The position numbers and the translations under genes are program-made. DNA of 64,000 nucleotides, from assembly GCA_025360105.1 (NCBI GenBank), contig JANYCT010000040.1:124001-188000 (forward strand), in the 5' to 3' direction. This stretch comes from Actinomycetes bacterium. Lineage in GTDB: Bacteria > Actinomycetota > Acidimicrobiia > Acidimicrobiales > Ilumatobacteraceae. Below are positions 43,933 through 51,620 of this stretch, one piece after another. Position 1 is the first letter of the stretch. Each line of letters opens with the position of its first letter. The notes under the pieces were generated by a model that was not told the origin of the DNA, ran no database searches, and was given only the letters and a program-made list of their open reading frames with translations.

Positions 43933-44439
43933 ATGGCTGATGACGACGAGATGATCGACCCCGAGGACGAGATCCCCGACCCTGAGGCCGAAGAGCCCGA
44001 AGATGTCGATCCGGAACTCGACCCCGACGAACTCGACGAGGAAGAGCTCGAGGCCGACGACGAGTTCGGCGTCATCGACGACGAGTTCGTCGAGGCCGAG
44101 CCCGAGGAGGACGCGGACGAGGACACCGACGGCCCGGTGCGGCGCGCCGTCGCCACCGAAGACGACGATGACGACGACATGCTCGCGCCCGACGATGTCG
44201 AAGCCGACCTTGACACGATCCTCAAGGACCGCCTCGTCGCCACCGACGACGGCGACGATGATGACGACGAACCCGAAGATCGAGCCGAGGCATCCGATCG
44301 TCTGCAGCCGAAGCGTTCCGATGAGCGACTCTGCCCGAGCTGCTTTCTGCTCGTGCGTAATGGAGCGCCTACATGCCCGATCGGCGACGACGACTGTCCG
44401 CTTCTGAGCAAGACCCCTCGTCCGAGCAAGAAGAAGTGA
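43933..44439 (+). CDS. Very acidic protein with C-terminal zinc ribbon (DUF4193-like)
   Basis: A 168-residue protein. The first ~125 residues are dominated by Asp and Glu with almost no hydrophobic core. The C-terminus has a zinc-ribbon-like cluster ('LCPSCFLLV', then 'TCPIGDDDCP') and a basic KKK end. The 'CSSCFLV'-type element resembles actinobacterial DUF4193 proteins. The function is unknown; a nucleic-acid or RNA-polymerase contact is possible but unproven. It begins an operon with the next two genes. Confidence 0.75.
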   Translation: MADDDEMIDPEDEIPDPEAEEPEDVDPELDPDELDEEELEADDEFGVIDDEFVEAEPEEDADEDTDGPVRRAVATEDDDDDDMLAPDDVEADLDTILKDRLVATDDGDDDDDEPEDRAEASDRLQPKRSDERLCPSCFLLVRNGAPTCPIGDDDCPLLSKTPRPSKKK

Positions 44440-44443
44440 CTCA

Positions 44444-44959
44444 ATGGCCGATGCCAACGATCCGGTTGGTCGTCTGATCGACCTCGCGCTCTACGCTCCG
44501 GTCGGGTTGCTCACGCTTGCCCAACAGGAGCTTCCCGGACTGATTGCAACCGGCAGGACGCGCGTCGACAATCAACTCACGCTGGCGCGATTCATCGGCA
44601 AGATGGTGGTGCGACAGGGCGGCAACGAGTTCAAACGTCGGATGCAGGCCGCCGAGCAGGCACGTCGCGAGCCCCCACTCGCGCCGCAGCCAGAGCCCCT
44701 GGCGCTCACAGTCGTCACCGCTGCCGCAATCGACCACATGCCGAAACGGTCGGCGCGCACGGCCCCCTCGCTACGCGCAGGCGCTGGCCCAGAGGACACG
44801 CTGCCCATCGACGGATACGACAGCCTCGCCGCCTCTCAGGTGGTGCTGCGCTTGGGCTCGCTGAATACCAAAGAGCTCGAGTCCGTGCGCCGCTACGAGG
44901 AGCGAAACCGTTCCCGCCGCACCATCCTGGGCAAGATCGCCCAGCTGCAGGCGCGCTGA
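44444..44959 (+). CDS. Hypothetical protein with conserved C-terminal domain
   Basis: A 171-residue protein. The N-terminal half is amphipathic with a hydrophobic stretch ('LIDLALYAPVGLLTLAQQEL'). The C-terminal ~50 residues ('DGYDSLAASQVVLRLGSLNTKELESVRRYEE') match a domain common in actinobacterial hypothetical proteins that ends 'RRTILGKIAQL'. No enzymatic motif is visible. It follows the acidic protein by 4 nt and precedes a GNAT gene by 3 nt. Confidence 0.7.
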   Translation: MADANDPVGRLIDLALYAPVGLLTLAQQELPGLIATGRTRVDNQLTLARFIGKMVVRQGGNEFKRRMQAAEQARREPPLAPQPEPLALTVVTAAAIDHMPKRSARTAPSLRAGAGPEDTLPIDGYDSLAASQVVLRLGSLNTKELESVRRYEERNRSRRTILGKIAQLQAR

Positions 44960-44962
44960 TCC

Positions 44963-45427
44963 ATGGATCCCATCGTGCGGCGGGCAGAGCCCACGGACGC
45001 CGCAGATCTCACCCGCATGCAAGCAATTGTCCGTGCCGGTATGGTCAACGTCCGTGGCGGCGCGCTCCGCCTGGCCGAATGCGAGCGGATCACCGATTGG
45101 TTGGCCCTGATGAGCGATCAGGCCGCTGTTGTGCTCGTGGGCACCCTCGACGATGCGGTCGTCAGCTACATGGTGATGCACCTGTCATCGTCGAAAGATC
45201 GCGGCATCATCAGGCATGCCTACGTCGAGGCAGAGGCTCGCGAACTCGGACTCGGTGACACCCTCGTCGAGGTAGCGATCGCAGCAGTGCGCGCGGCGGG
45301 TCTGGCCGGCATCGAAGCTGTTGCCCTGCCAGGAGATCGCGAGACCAAGAACCTCTACGAACGTGCCGGGCTGACCGCGCGCAAGCTCACGGTGTATGCG
45401 TCGCTAGCAGCGACACCGCTGAGCTGA
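44963..45427 (+). CDS. GNAT-family N-acetyltransferase
   Basis: A 154-residue single-domain acetyltransferase. 'IVRRAEPTDAADLTRM' is the usual first strand and helix. The acetyl-CoA loop region is 'VEAEARELGLGDTLVEVAI', and 'DRETKNLYERAGLTARKL' is the terminal strand. The substrate is unknown. It lies 3 nt after the preceding gene, so it belongs to the same operon, and ends 5 nt before the stop of the convergent enoyl-CoA hydratase. Confidence 0.85.
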   Translation: MDPIVRRAEPTDAADLTRMQAIVRAGMVNVRGGALRLAECERITDWLALMSDQAAVVLVGTLDDAVVSYMVMHLSSSKDRGIIRHAYVEAEARELGLGDTLVEVAIAAVRAAGLAGIEAVALPGDRETKNLYERAGLTARKLTVYASLAATPLS

Positions 45428-45432
45428 TTGGG

Positions 45433-46218
45433 CTACTTGCCCTGCCAGTTCGGAAGTCGCTTCTCGATGAACGCGGTGAGGCCCTCTTTGGTGTCTTCGC
45501 TCTGCATCACCTGTGCGAACTCACTGTTGGTCAGGTTCTTGAGCGTCTCGTCGTCGCTATAGGCGGCGGCTAGGACGACCTTGCGGCTGGCGTACACGGC
45601 CAACGGCGCAGCTGCCGTGATTTGGGTGGCCAACGTCATGGCTTCGTCGAAGGCTTCGCCGGGCTCGGCCAGACGAGAGACGAGACCGAGCTCGTATGCA
45701 CGCTGCGCAGTGAAGGGCTCGCCGGTGAGGATGGCCTCCATCGCCGCGGCCTGACCGATTGCGCGGGGGAGTCGGAACAGCCCGCCAGCGCCAGCAATGA
45801 GATTGCGCTTCACCTCAGCCAGACCGAACGATGAACGCGTGCTTGCGACCACGAGATCTGCGGCGAGCACGATCTCGCAGCCACCCGCAGTTGCGAGACC
45901 ATCGACGGCAACAACGATCGGTTTGGTGCGCTCGCGATACACGAATCCAGCAAACCCGCCCCGGCGGGTATTTAACCCCCCGGCCTGACCGCTGTTGATT
46001 GCCTTCAGATCTGCACCAGCGCAGAACACGGGCCGCTCCTGGCCGGCGGTGTTGGCACGCAGCACACCGACCCATACCTCGGGGTCAGCCTCGAGCGCGT
46101 CGATGGCTGCCTCCATCGCAGTGGCGACGTCGCCGTTGATGGCATTGCGCGCCTCTGGACGATTGAGGGTGATGACCGCGATGCGGCCCTGTGTTTCGTA
46201 CTCGACGATGTCTGACAT
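45433..46218 (-). CDS. Enoyl-CoA hydratase/isomerase family protein
   Basis: A 261-residue crotonase-fold protein. 'VITLNRPEARNAING', the oxyanion-hole region 'RPVFCAGADLKAI' and 'AVDGLATAGGCEIVLAADLVVAS' are present. The catalytic residues of true hydratases vary, so isomerase or another CoA reaction is possible. ATG 46218 is chosen over an upstream start because TACCAT lies 7 nt before it. A second, distinct crotonase is encoded at 50162. Confidence 0.92.
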   Translation of the reverse strand: MSDIVEYETQGRIAVITLNRPEARNAINGDVATAMEAAIDALEADPEVWVGVLRANTAGQERPVFCAGADLKAINSGQAGGLNTRRGGFAGFVYRERTKPIVVAVDGLATAGGCEIVLAADLVVASTRSSFGLAEVKRNLIAGAGGLFRLPRAIGQAAAMEAILTGEPFTAQRAYELGLVSRLAEPGEAFDEAMTLATQITAAAPLAVYASRKVVLAAAYSDDETLKNLTNSEFAQVMQSEDTKEGLTAFIEKRLPNWQGK

Positions 46219-46225
46219 GACATCG

Positions 46226-46231
46226 ATGGTA
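46226..46231 (-). promoter_or_regulatory. -10 box of enoyl-CoA hydratase gene (leaderless type)
   Basis: Reverse-strand TACCAT is followed by 7 nt and ATG 46218. It lies inside a longer open frame and so sets the start. Confidence 0.5.
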
Positions 46232-46268
46232 GAGGCGAGCGTGGCTCGGGTGCGAACCGATCCGAGAC

Positions 46269-47825
46269 TCACACCGTTTCGGAGGTGGTCTCCACGATGG
46301 ACGGGTCTGTGTCCGCAACCGGTGGTGCGTCGGCGGTGACCGCTTCAGCCGCAACAGTTTCGGCCGTCACAGTTCCGGCGACGACTACTTCAACTGCTAC
46401 TTCTGCGACCGGTATGAGCTCGACAGCGGCCTCCACAGGCGCAACAGGCACCGTCTGCTTGGGTGCTTTGGGTGAGCCACCGGTAGACGTCTTCGGAGCC
46501 CCTGCCTTACGAACCGGCGCACCCGGGCGCGTGGGGCGCATTGGCTTGGGCATCGTGGAACCGGCGGTAACCTCGAAGCCGAACAACGCTGCAATGTGCG
46601 GGAGTGCCGGTGCGAGACGTTTCACCGTTGCGGTCAGTTCGTCGCTGAGTTGCGTGGGTGGTGCGACTGGCTTGATCAACGCACGACAAGGCGCGAACGC
46701 GGCAGCTTCGAGTACAGCTGACCAGCGGTCGGGCATCGCATCGGCTGTGAGCGACGCCGTAGCGGCGTCGGCGAGCAGCGTTGCCAATTCGGCCGGAAAA
46801 CGCACGCCTGCCTTGGGAGGTTGCGACGACAGCTTGAGCGCACGAACCACTCGGCCAACACCGATGGCAGCGGTGATGTCGTCGAGCCACAACAGCAACT
46901 CGCTTTCCTGCTTGGCGATCAGCGCAGCCTTGAGCTCGGCAGCGAGAGCACGCGTACTCTCGTCGCGGGCAATCACGGGGTCTTCCGACGACGCGACGAC
47001 AGATCGCAAATCGGGCAGTGCCAGTTCGGCCAGGTCTGACTTGGCAGCCTCGGCACGATCCAGCCATTCAGCGACGCGCAGCTTTGGGAGCAGCTGCTCG
47101 GCCATCTGAATGAGGCCTGCGGCGGGAATCTCTTCCTTGCCCTCGGCCTTCAGGCGAGCGTTCTGTTCTTGCACCGCTTGACGTACAGCAGGGATACCAC
47201 CCTGCAGCGCTCGTTCGGCGACGGGTCGCTGCGCCTCGGGCAGGTCGGCCAACACGGCGCTGCGGTGGGCGCGGCCCGGCTTGAGGCGCTTGGGCTTCGG
47301 GCGCTGCTCGAGTTCTGGGGGTGGTGTGAAGTTGGGACGGATTCTACGGCTGCGGTCGGCGCCTGTGGTGTCTCCCGGAGCACGCGCTGGTCGGTTGTCA
47401 TCGCGCCGCGGACGACGATCAGCATCGGAGCGCGGCGCACGGTCGGCGTCACTTCTAGGCGGCCGATCGCCATCGGGACGACGAGGCGGACGGTCACGAC
47501 GATCGCCGCGATCACTCCGATTGCCGCGATCATTCCGGTCGTGCTTGGCGAGCTGTTGGGTGACCGGCTCGAAGTCGCGCGAGCTAGGCAGAATTTCCAG
47601 TAGCCCACTCTTGTCGGCCTTGGCCTTGATCGGCGCAACGCTGAGTACTCGTGAACCATCGAGCTCGACCTCGACATCGGCGCGCAACACGTCGCCGACT
47701 TTGGAGGCATCAGGAAGGACGGCCGAGTCGAGCATGCCCTTTGGCTCGCGAGCCCCAGCTGCGCGCCACGTCCAGGTGCCGTCGGGGCGCGTGCTCGTTA
47801 GTTCGATCTCAATCCTGCGGGACAT
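46269..47825 (-). CDS. Large hypothetical protein with Arg/Asp-rich linker
   Basis: A 518-residue protein in three parts. The N-terminal ~70 residues are beta-rich ('IEIELTSTRPDGTWTWRAAG', 'GDVLRADVEVELDGSRVLSV') and may be an OB-like domain. Residues ~95-165 are a low-complexity RDR/DRPPR-type linker, as in RNA-binding or condensate-forming proteins. The rest is helical, ending in an Ala/Val/Glu-rich tail ('VAVEVVVAGTVTAETVAAEAV'). I do not recognise the function; RNA binding is a guess from composition. TAGCGT lies 9 nt before the ATG. Confidence 0.75.
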   Translation of the reverse strand: MSRRIEIELTSTRPDGTWTWRAAGAREPKGMLDSAVLPDASKVGDVLRADVEVELDGSRVLSVAPIKAKADKSGLLEILPSSRDFEPVTQQLAKHDRNDRGNRSDRGDRRDRPPRRPDGDRPPRSDADRAPRSDADRRPRRDDNRPARAPGDTTGADRSRRIRPNFTPPPELEQRPKPKRLKPGRAHRSAVLADLPEAQRPVAERALQGGIPAVRQAVQEQNARLKAEGKEEIPAAGLIQMAEQLLPKLRVAEWLDRAEAAKSDLAELALPDLRSVVASSEDPVIARDESTRALAAELKAALIAKQESELLLWLDDITAAIGVGRVVRALKLSSQPPKAGVRFPAELATLLADAATASLTADAMPDRWSAVLEAAAFAPCRALIKPVAPPTQLSDELTATVKRLAPALPHIAALFGFEVTAGSTMPKPMRPTRPGAPVRKAGAPKTSTGGSPKAPKQTVPVAPVEAAVELIPVAEVAVEVVVAGTVTAETVAAEAVTADAPPVADTDPSIVETTSETV

Positions 47826-47913
47826 ATGGACAGCACGCTATCCGGTCGAGTCACACACTCTGCACCCAGCACTCTCACAACGCCAGGGTTGTTGTTCGAC
47901 GGCCGCTGGTCTG

Positions 47914-47919
47914 TACCGT
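47914..47919 (+). promoter_or_regulatory. -10 box of gamma-carbonic anhydrase-like gene (leaderless type)
   Basis: TACCGT is followed by 6 nt and GTG 47926, with no ribosome binding site. Confidence 0.5.
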
Positions 47920-47925
47920 TGATAG

Positions 47926-48444
47926 GTGCCGATATACGCACTGGGCAACCAGGTTCCCGAGATTCACCCGGACGCGTTCATCCATCCTGACGCGGTCATC
48001 ATCGGCTCAGTGTTCGTCGGCGCCGACTCCAGCGTTTGGCCCTGCGCAGTGCTGCGCGGCGATGACGGCGAGATCTTCGTGGGAGCGCGCACCTCGATCC
48101 AAGATGGCAGCGTGTTGCACACCACTCCCGAATGGCCAACCACGGTGGGCGATGACTGTGTGATTGGCCACATTGTTCACCTCGAGGGTTGCGTCATCGA
48201 GAATCAGTGTCTGGTGGGCAACGGCTCGATCGTGATGCACAAGGTGAGGGTTCACACGGGTGCAGTCGTTGCCGCCAACTCGGTGCTGCTCAATGGCACC
48301 ATCGTTCCGTCGGGCGCGCTCGCTGCGGGTGTGCCAGCAGTGATCAAACCGGGCAGAGCCAAGATCGAATACATCGACGAGGCGGCGCAGAGCTACGTCA
48401 TTCGCTCGCGCCGCTACCGCAACTCGCTGCGGCGCATCGACTAG
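47926..48444 (+). CDS. Gamma-class carbonic anhydrase-like protein
   Basis: A 172-residue left-handed beta-helix protein of the gamma-CA/PaaY family. Hexapeptide repeats include 'AVLRGDDGEIFVGARTSIQDGSVLHTT' in part and 'GDDCVIGHIVHLEGCVIENQCLVGNGSIV'. The three metal-binding histidines of the family (His in LHTT and two in GHIVH) are present. It may hydrate CO2 or be a related zinc enzyme. It begins a unit with prmA, whose ATG is 8 nt after its stop. Confidence 0.88.
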   Translation: MPIYALGNQVPEIHPDAFIHPDAVIIGSVFVGADSSVWPCAVLRGDDGEIFVGARTSIQDGSVLHTTPEWPTTVGDDCVIGHIVHLEGCVIENQCLVGNGSIVMHKVRVHTGAVVAANSVLLNGTIVPSGALAAGVPAVIKPGRAKIEYIDEAAQSYVIRSRRYRNSLRRID

Positions 48445-48452
48445 TTGCTTCG

Positions 48453-49274
48453 ATGCTGGCTCTGGTGCTTACAGTAGGTCTCGGTGACGTCGAAGTTGCT
48501 TCTGACGAACTCTGGACGCTCGGGGTCGTGGCTGTCGAGGAACGTTCCGGCGTCGCCCCTGGCTCGGTCGAACTGTGGACATCATTGGGCGACGATGTTT
48601 CGTCGGTGACTTCGTCGCTCGAGGGTCTGGGCCATCTGTGGTCGTGGCGGTTCGAGACCGTCGACGAACGCGTGAGCGAAACGTGGCGCGACCACGCGAC
48701 CGTCACATGGATCAGTGACGATCTGTTTGTGCGTCCGGCGTGGCTCAAGGGCGCAGCACCCGATGTCGACGGCGTCCAGGCGATCAGCATCGAGCCCGGC
48801 GCGACGTTCGGGATGGGCGACCATCCCACGACGGTGCTGTCGTTACGGGCGCTGCGCGCAGTGATGTCTCCCGGGGCAACTGTGCTCGATGTCGGATGCG
48901 GCAGTGGCATCTTGGCCATCGCTGCGTGCCTGTTCGGCGCTACGCATGTTCGCGCCATCGACATCTCGCCAGCGGCCGTGCCGACCACCGTCGACAACGC
49001 TGAGCGGAACAATGTGTCCGAACGCATCACCGTCTCAACCACGCCACTGGCGGAAGTCGACGAGCACTTCGACGTGGTGGTCGCGAATATCCTTGCCCCG
49101 GCATTGATCGATCTCGCCGACGACCTCACACGGGCGTTGTCGCCGAGCGGTTCACTCGTGATCAGCGGCATCCTCGCCGAGCGCCACCAACATGTGCTCG
49201 ATGCGCTAGCGCCATTGCGTGTTGTTGACCGGGCCGACCTCGACGGCTGGACGGCGATTACGCTTGCCCGGTAA
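48453..49274 (+). CDS. prmA: Ribosomal protein L11 methyltransferase-like enzyme
   Basis: A 273-residue SAM-dependent methyltransferase of the PrmA family. The N-terminal domain is followed by 'EPGATFGMGDHPTT', motif I 'VLDVGCGSGILAIAACLFGA' and 'VVVANILAPALIDLADDL', which is characteristic of PrmA. It would trimethylate lysines of ribosomal protein L11. ATG 48453 begins the family-like N-terminus; a longer frame runs back inside the previous gene. Its stop abuts the stop of the convergent kinase with no base between. Confidence 0.86.
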   Translation: MLALVLTVGLGDVEVASDELWTLGVVAVEERSGVAPGSVELWTSLGDDVSSVTSSLEGLGHLWSWRFETVDERVSETWRDHATVTWISDDLFVRPAWLKGAAPDVDGVQAISIEPGATFGMGDHPTTVLSLRALRAVMSPGATVLDVGCGSGILAIAACLFGATHVRAIDISPAAVPTTVDNAERNNVSERITVSTTPLAEVDEHFDVVVANILAPALIDLADDLTRALSPSGSLVISGILAERHQHVLDALAPLRVVDRADLDGWTAITLAR

Positions 49275-50165
49275 TCACCCTTGGCTTGCGATCAACGCCT
49301 CAATGTCTTCCAACCCGGGCAACGAGGGCACCGCACCGGCGTGGGTAGTCGCCAATGCTCCTGCAGCCGAAGCGAACCGCAGGGCATTGGTGAGATCGCT
49401 GCCACGCGACAACGCCGCAGCAAACGCCCCACAAAACGCATCGCCCGCGGCGGTGGAATCCACCGCATCGACGGCGAAGGCGGGCACCGTGATGTCGGGG
49501 CCGCCTGGAGTGCACAGGCGCGCGCCACGAGCACCCATTGTGATCACGACGGCGCGTGCACCGAGCGCCAACAAGTGATCGCTCCCACCCAGAATCTCGG
49601 CCTCGTGCTCATTGGGTATCACCACATCGCAAAGTGCAAGCATGTCGCCCCTCAATACCGCCGCGGGCGCAGGATTCAAGATCGTGATGGCACCTGCGGC
49701 TCGCGCCGCGAGCAACGCTGCGTGCACCGCCGGCACCGGCACTTCGAGTTGTACGAGCAACACGCGCGCCGAGTCCGCCATCGCACGCACATCGTTGGCG
49801 GTCAATGCGCCATTCGCCCCGGGCACGACGATGATCGAGTTCTCCGCTTGTGCCGACACACCGATGAGGGCTCGTCCCGTCGGTATGTTCTCAAGCGTTC
49901 GTAGTGCCGATTGATCGATCGATTCCGCACTCAACGTCGCGACGAGTTGTCTCCCAGCATCGTCGTCACCGACCGCACCGACGAACGCGCATCGAGCGCC
50001 CGCCCGCGACGCAGCGACCACCTGATTCAAACCCTTGCCGCCCGCGTGCTCGGCGTAGGTGAATCCCAACACTGTCTCGCCAGGGCCCGGAAGCCGATCG
50101 GTTGTCGCAACGAGATCAACGTTTGCGCTTCCCACCACGCACACATCGAACAGGGGAGTAGTCAT
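49275..50165 (-). CDS. PfkB-family carbohydrate kinase (ribokinase type)
   Basis: A 296-residue sugar kinase. 'VVGSANVDLVATTDRLPGPGET' and 'EHAGGKGLNQVVAASRAGA' form the N-terminal ribokinase signature in overlapping parts. 'DSTAAGDAFCGAFAAAL' holds the catalytic Asp and anion hole. Ribose is the best guess for the substrate, but nucleoside or other sugars are possible. The ATG overlaps the upstream crotonase stop by 4 nt, an odd pairing of sugar kinase and enoyl-CoA hydratase. Confidence 0.9.
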   Translation of the reverse strand: MTTPLFDVCVVGSANVDLVATTDRLPGPGETVLGFTYAEHAGGKGLNQVVAASRAGARCAFVGAVGDDDAGRQLVATLSAESIDQSALRTLENIPTGRALIGVSAQAENSIIVVPGANGALTANDVRAMADSARVLLVQLEVPVPAVHAALLAARAAGAITILNPAPAAVLRGDMLALCDVVIPNEHEAEILGGSDHLLALGARAVVITMGARGARLCTPGGPDITVPAFAVDAVDSTAAGDAFCGAFAAALSRGSDLTNALRFASAAGALATTHAGAVPSLPGLEDIEALIASQG

Positions 50166-50995
50166 GATCCCGGCTGATCGACTACATGGCTGGCAGGGCG
50201 GAACACCGGCGGGCGTTTGCCGAGAAACGCCGAGACCGCCTCGGCGTGTTCCGGCGACTTCCAACACTCGGCGAGCAGGGCCTGTTCACGCTGTTGGATC
50301 ACAGTGAGGTCGGTCTCGACCAGGTTCTCGGTCAGCAATTGCTTGGTCATACGGAGTTGAGGATCGGGGTTCTTGGCGTACGAATTCGCGATCGCCATCG
50401 CGGTGGTCAGGAGCTCGTCGGGTTCGACAAGTACGTCGGCCAGGCCGATACGTGCCGCTTCGGCAGCGGGGATCACCCGGCCCGACAGGAACAAATCGCT
50501 GGCGTTGCCGAACCCGACGCGCGCTGCGAGCAGGCGTGTGCTTGCGAGTTCGGGCACAAGTCCCATCGTGATGAAGCCCATCCCGAACTTGGCGGTGCTC
50601 GACGCAACGATGCGGTCGACGGGAAGGATCATCGTCACGCCTATGCCGACGGCGGCACCGTTCACCGCAACAACCATGGGCTTCGAGCGGCGCACCAACG
50701 CAACCCAATCGAGGCCAGCTGGCATTCCGCCCACCCCGTCGGCGGTGTTGTTGCCGGGATCGTCACCGTCGATGCGTGTTTGGAACGTGGCCTGCATGTC
50801 TGCACCGGCGCAAAACCCTCGGCCTGCACCTGTCATCACGATGGCGCCAACCGCTGACTCGGCGTTGGCTGTGTTGATGGCGTGAGCCTGTTCCTCGGCC
50901 ATGCGTGGCGTCCACGCGTTCAATCGGTCGGGACGGTTCAGCGTGATGATCGCGATGGGGCCCTCGACGCTGTAGGTGATTTGGCTGTATTCCAC
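50162..50995 (-). CDS. Enoyl-CoA hydratase/isomerase family protein
   Basis: A 277-residue crotonase-fold protein. 'IITLNRPDRLNAWTPRMAEE', 'GAGRGFCAGADMQATF' and 'AVNGAAVGIGVTMILPVDRIVAS' mark the CoA-binding and oxyanion-hole regions. It is about 15 residues longer than its paralog at 45433 and differs clearly from it. The exact acyl-CoA substrate is unknown. GTG 50995 follows TACAGT by 6 nt. It is the first gene of a two-gene unit with the ribokinase-type gene. Confidence 0.91.
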   Translation of the reverse strand: MEYSQITYSVEGPIAIITLNRPDRLNAWTPRMAEEQAHAINTANAESAVGAIVMTGAGRGFCAGADMQATFQTRIDGDDPGNNTADGVGGMPAGLDWVALVRRSKPMVVAVNGAAVGIGVTMILPVDRIVASSTAKFGMGFITMGLVPELASTRLLAARVGFGNASDLFLSGRVIPAAEAARIGLADVLVEPDELLTTAMAIANSYAKNPDPQLRMTKQLLTENLVETDLTVIQQREQALLAECWKSPEHAEAVSAFLGKRPPVFRPASHVVDQPGS

Positions 50996-51001
50996 AGCCG
51001 C

Positions 51002-51007
51002 ACTGTA
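51002..51007 (-). promoter_or_regulatory. -10 box of second enoyl-CoA hydratase gene (leaderless type)
   Basis: Reverse-strand TACAGT is followed by 6 nt and GTG 50995, with no ribosome binding site. Confidence 0.55.
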
Positions 51008-51051
51008 GAACGCGTGGCCGTCGCAAGCCGACGGCTGTGAGCGTTGTGCGT

Positions 51052-51357
51052 TCAGCCCACGCCGCGGGCGCGCACGCCGATGGGGGCGATCAGGCGATAG
51101 CCAGCCGTGTGGCGTTCGTCCTCTGACTCGCCACCCCAGAAGCCGTACTCATGGTTGTCGCGTGCATACATGCGACAGGTTGAGTTCACGTTGCAGCTGG
51201 CGCAGACCGATTTGGCCATCGCCTCGCGCCGATCGCGGGACTGGGGCCGTTCGGCAGGTGCGGGGAAGAACAGATTTGTCAAACCCTTGCATGCGGCCTC
51301 TCGCATCCACCGATCATCGGTGGCCTCACGATGAAACATGATCTCGACTGCAGCCAT
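51052..51357 (-). CDS. WhiB-family iron-sulfur transcription factor
   Basis: A 101-residue Wbl protein. Four cysteines (Cys23, Cys52, Cys55, Cys61) give the C-x28-C-x2-C-x5-C pattern that binds a [4Fe-4S] cluster. 'YGFWGGESEDER' is the turn motif (usually GVWGG). The basic C-terminal DNA-binding segment is short, ending 'IGVRARGVG'. Wbl proteins act with the principal sigma factor and are confined to actinobacteria and their phages. ATG 51357 has AGGGGG 5 nt upstream. The target genes are unknown. Confidence 0.93.
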   Translation of the reverse strand: MAAVEIMFHREATDDRWMREAACKGLTNLFFPAPAERPQSRDRREAMAKSVCASCNVNSTCRMYARDNHEYGFWGGESEDERHTAGYRLIAPIGVRARGVG

Positions 51358-51522
51358 GGATCCCCCTGGACCAAGTTGTGTTCGGCGCTCGTAGGACACG
51401 AGTGCTTCTTTCTGCACGACCCCCGAAGTCGTCGGACCGATCTTAGGCAGAACTAATTGTGGAGTCAATTGCACCCTGCAACGAAATATTCGTTCCGGCC
51501 CGTGCCTGCTGCTGGGCATCCC

Positions 51523-51555
51523 GCACCGTTCCCACACCGTTCCCACACTGTTCCC
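51523..51555. repeat. 11-bp tandem repeat, three copies
   Basis: Three contiguous units of (g/a)CAC(C/T)GTTCCC differ at only two positions. The array runs directly into the 13-bp array that follows. It is intergenic, downstream of the aldolase gene and upstream of the WhiB gene. Confidence 0.75.
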
Positions 51556-51606
51556 ATCCCAGGTTCGCATCCCAGGTTCGCATCCCGGGTTCGCATCCCA
51601 GGTTCG
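51555..51606. repeat. 13-bp tandem repeat, four copies
   Basis: Four contiguous units of CATCCCAGGTTCG occur; the third has G for A at position 7. A partial CAT follows. The array ends 14 nt from the aldolase stop codon. It looks like a small variable-number repeat. Confidence 0.85.
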
Positions 51607-51620
51607 CATCACCTGTCCGG

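Noticed and set aside
43929-44444. Ser-rich reverse open frame opposite the acidic protein
   Set aside because: Poly-Ser arises from the complement of Asp/Glu codons. It is not a gene.
51555-51606. GGTTCGCATCCC repeats resemble the T-arm of tRNA
   Set aside because: The arms around TTCGCAT do not pair (CCAGG on both sides), and no acceptor, anticodon or D-arm is present. It is a tandem repeat.
51523-51609. Repeat cluster as a CRISPR array
   Set aside because: The units are contiguous and 11-13 bp long, with no spacers and no cas genes nearby.
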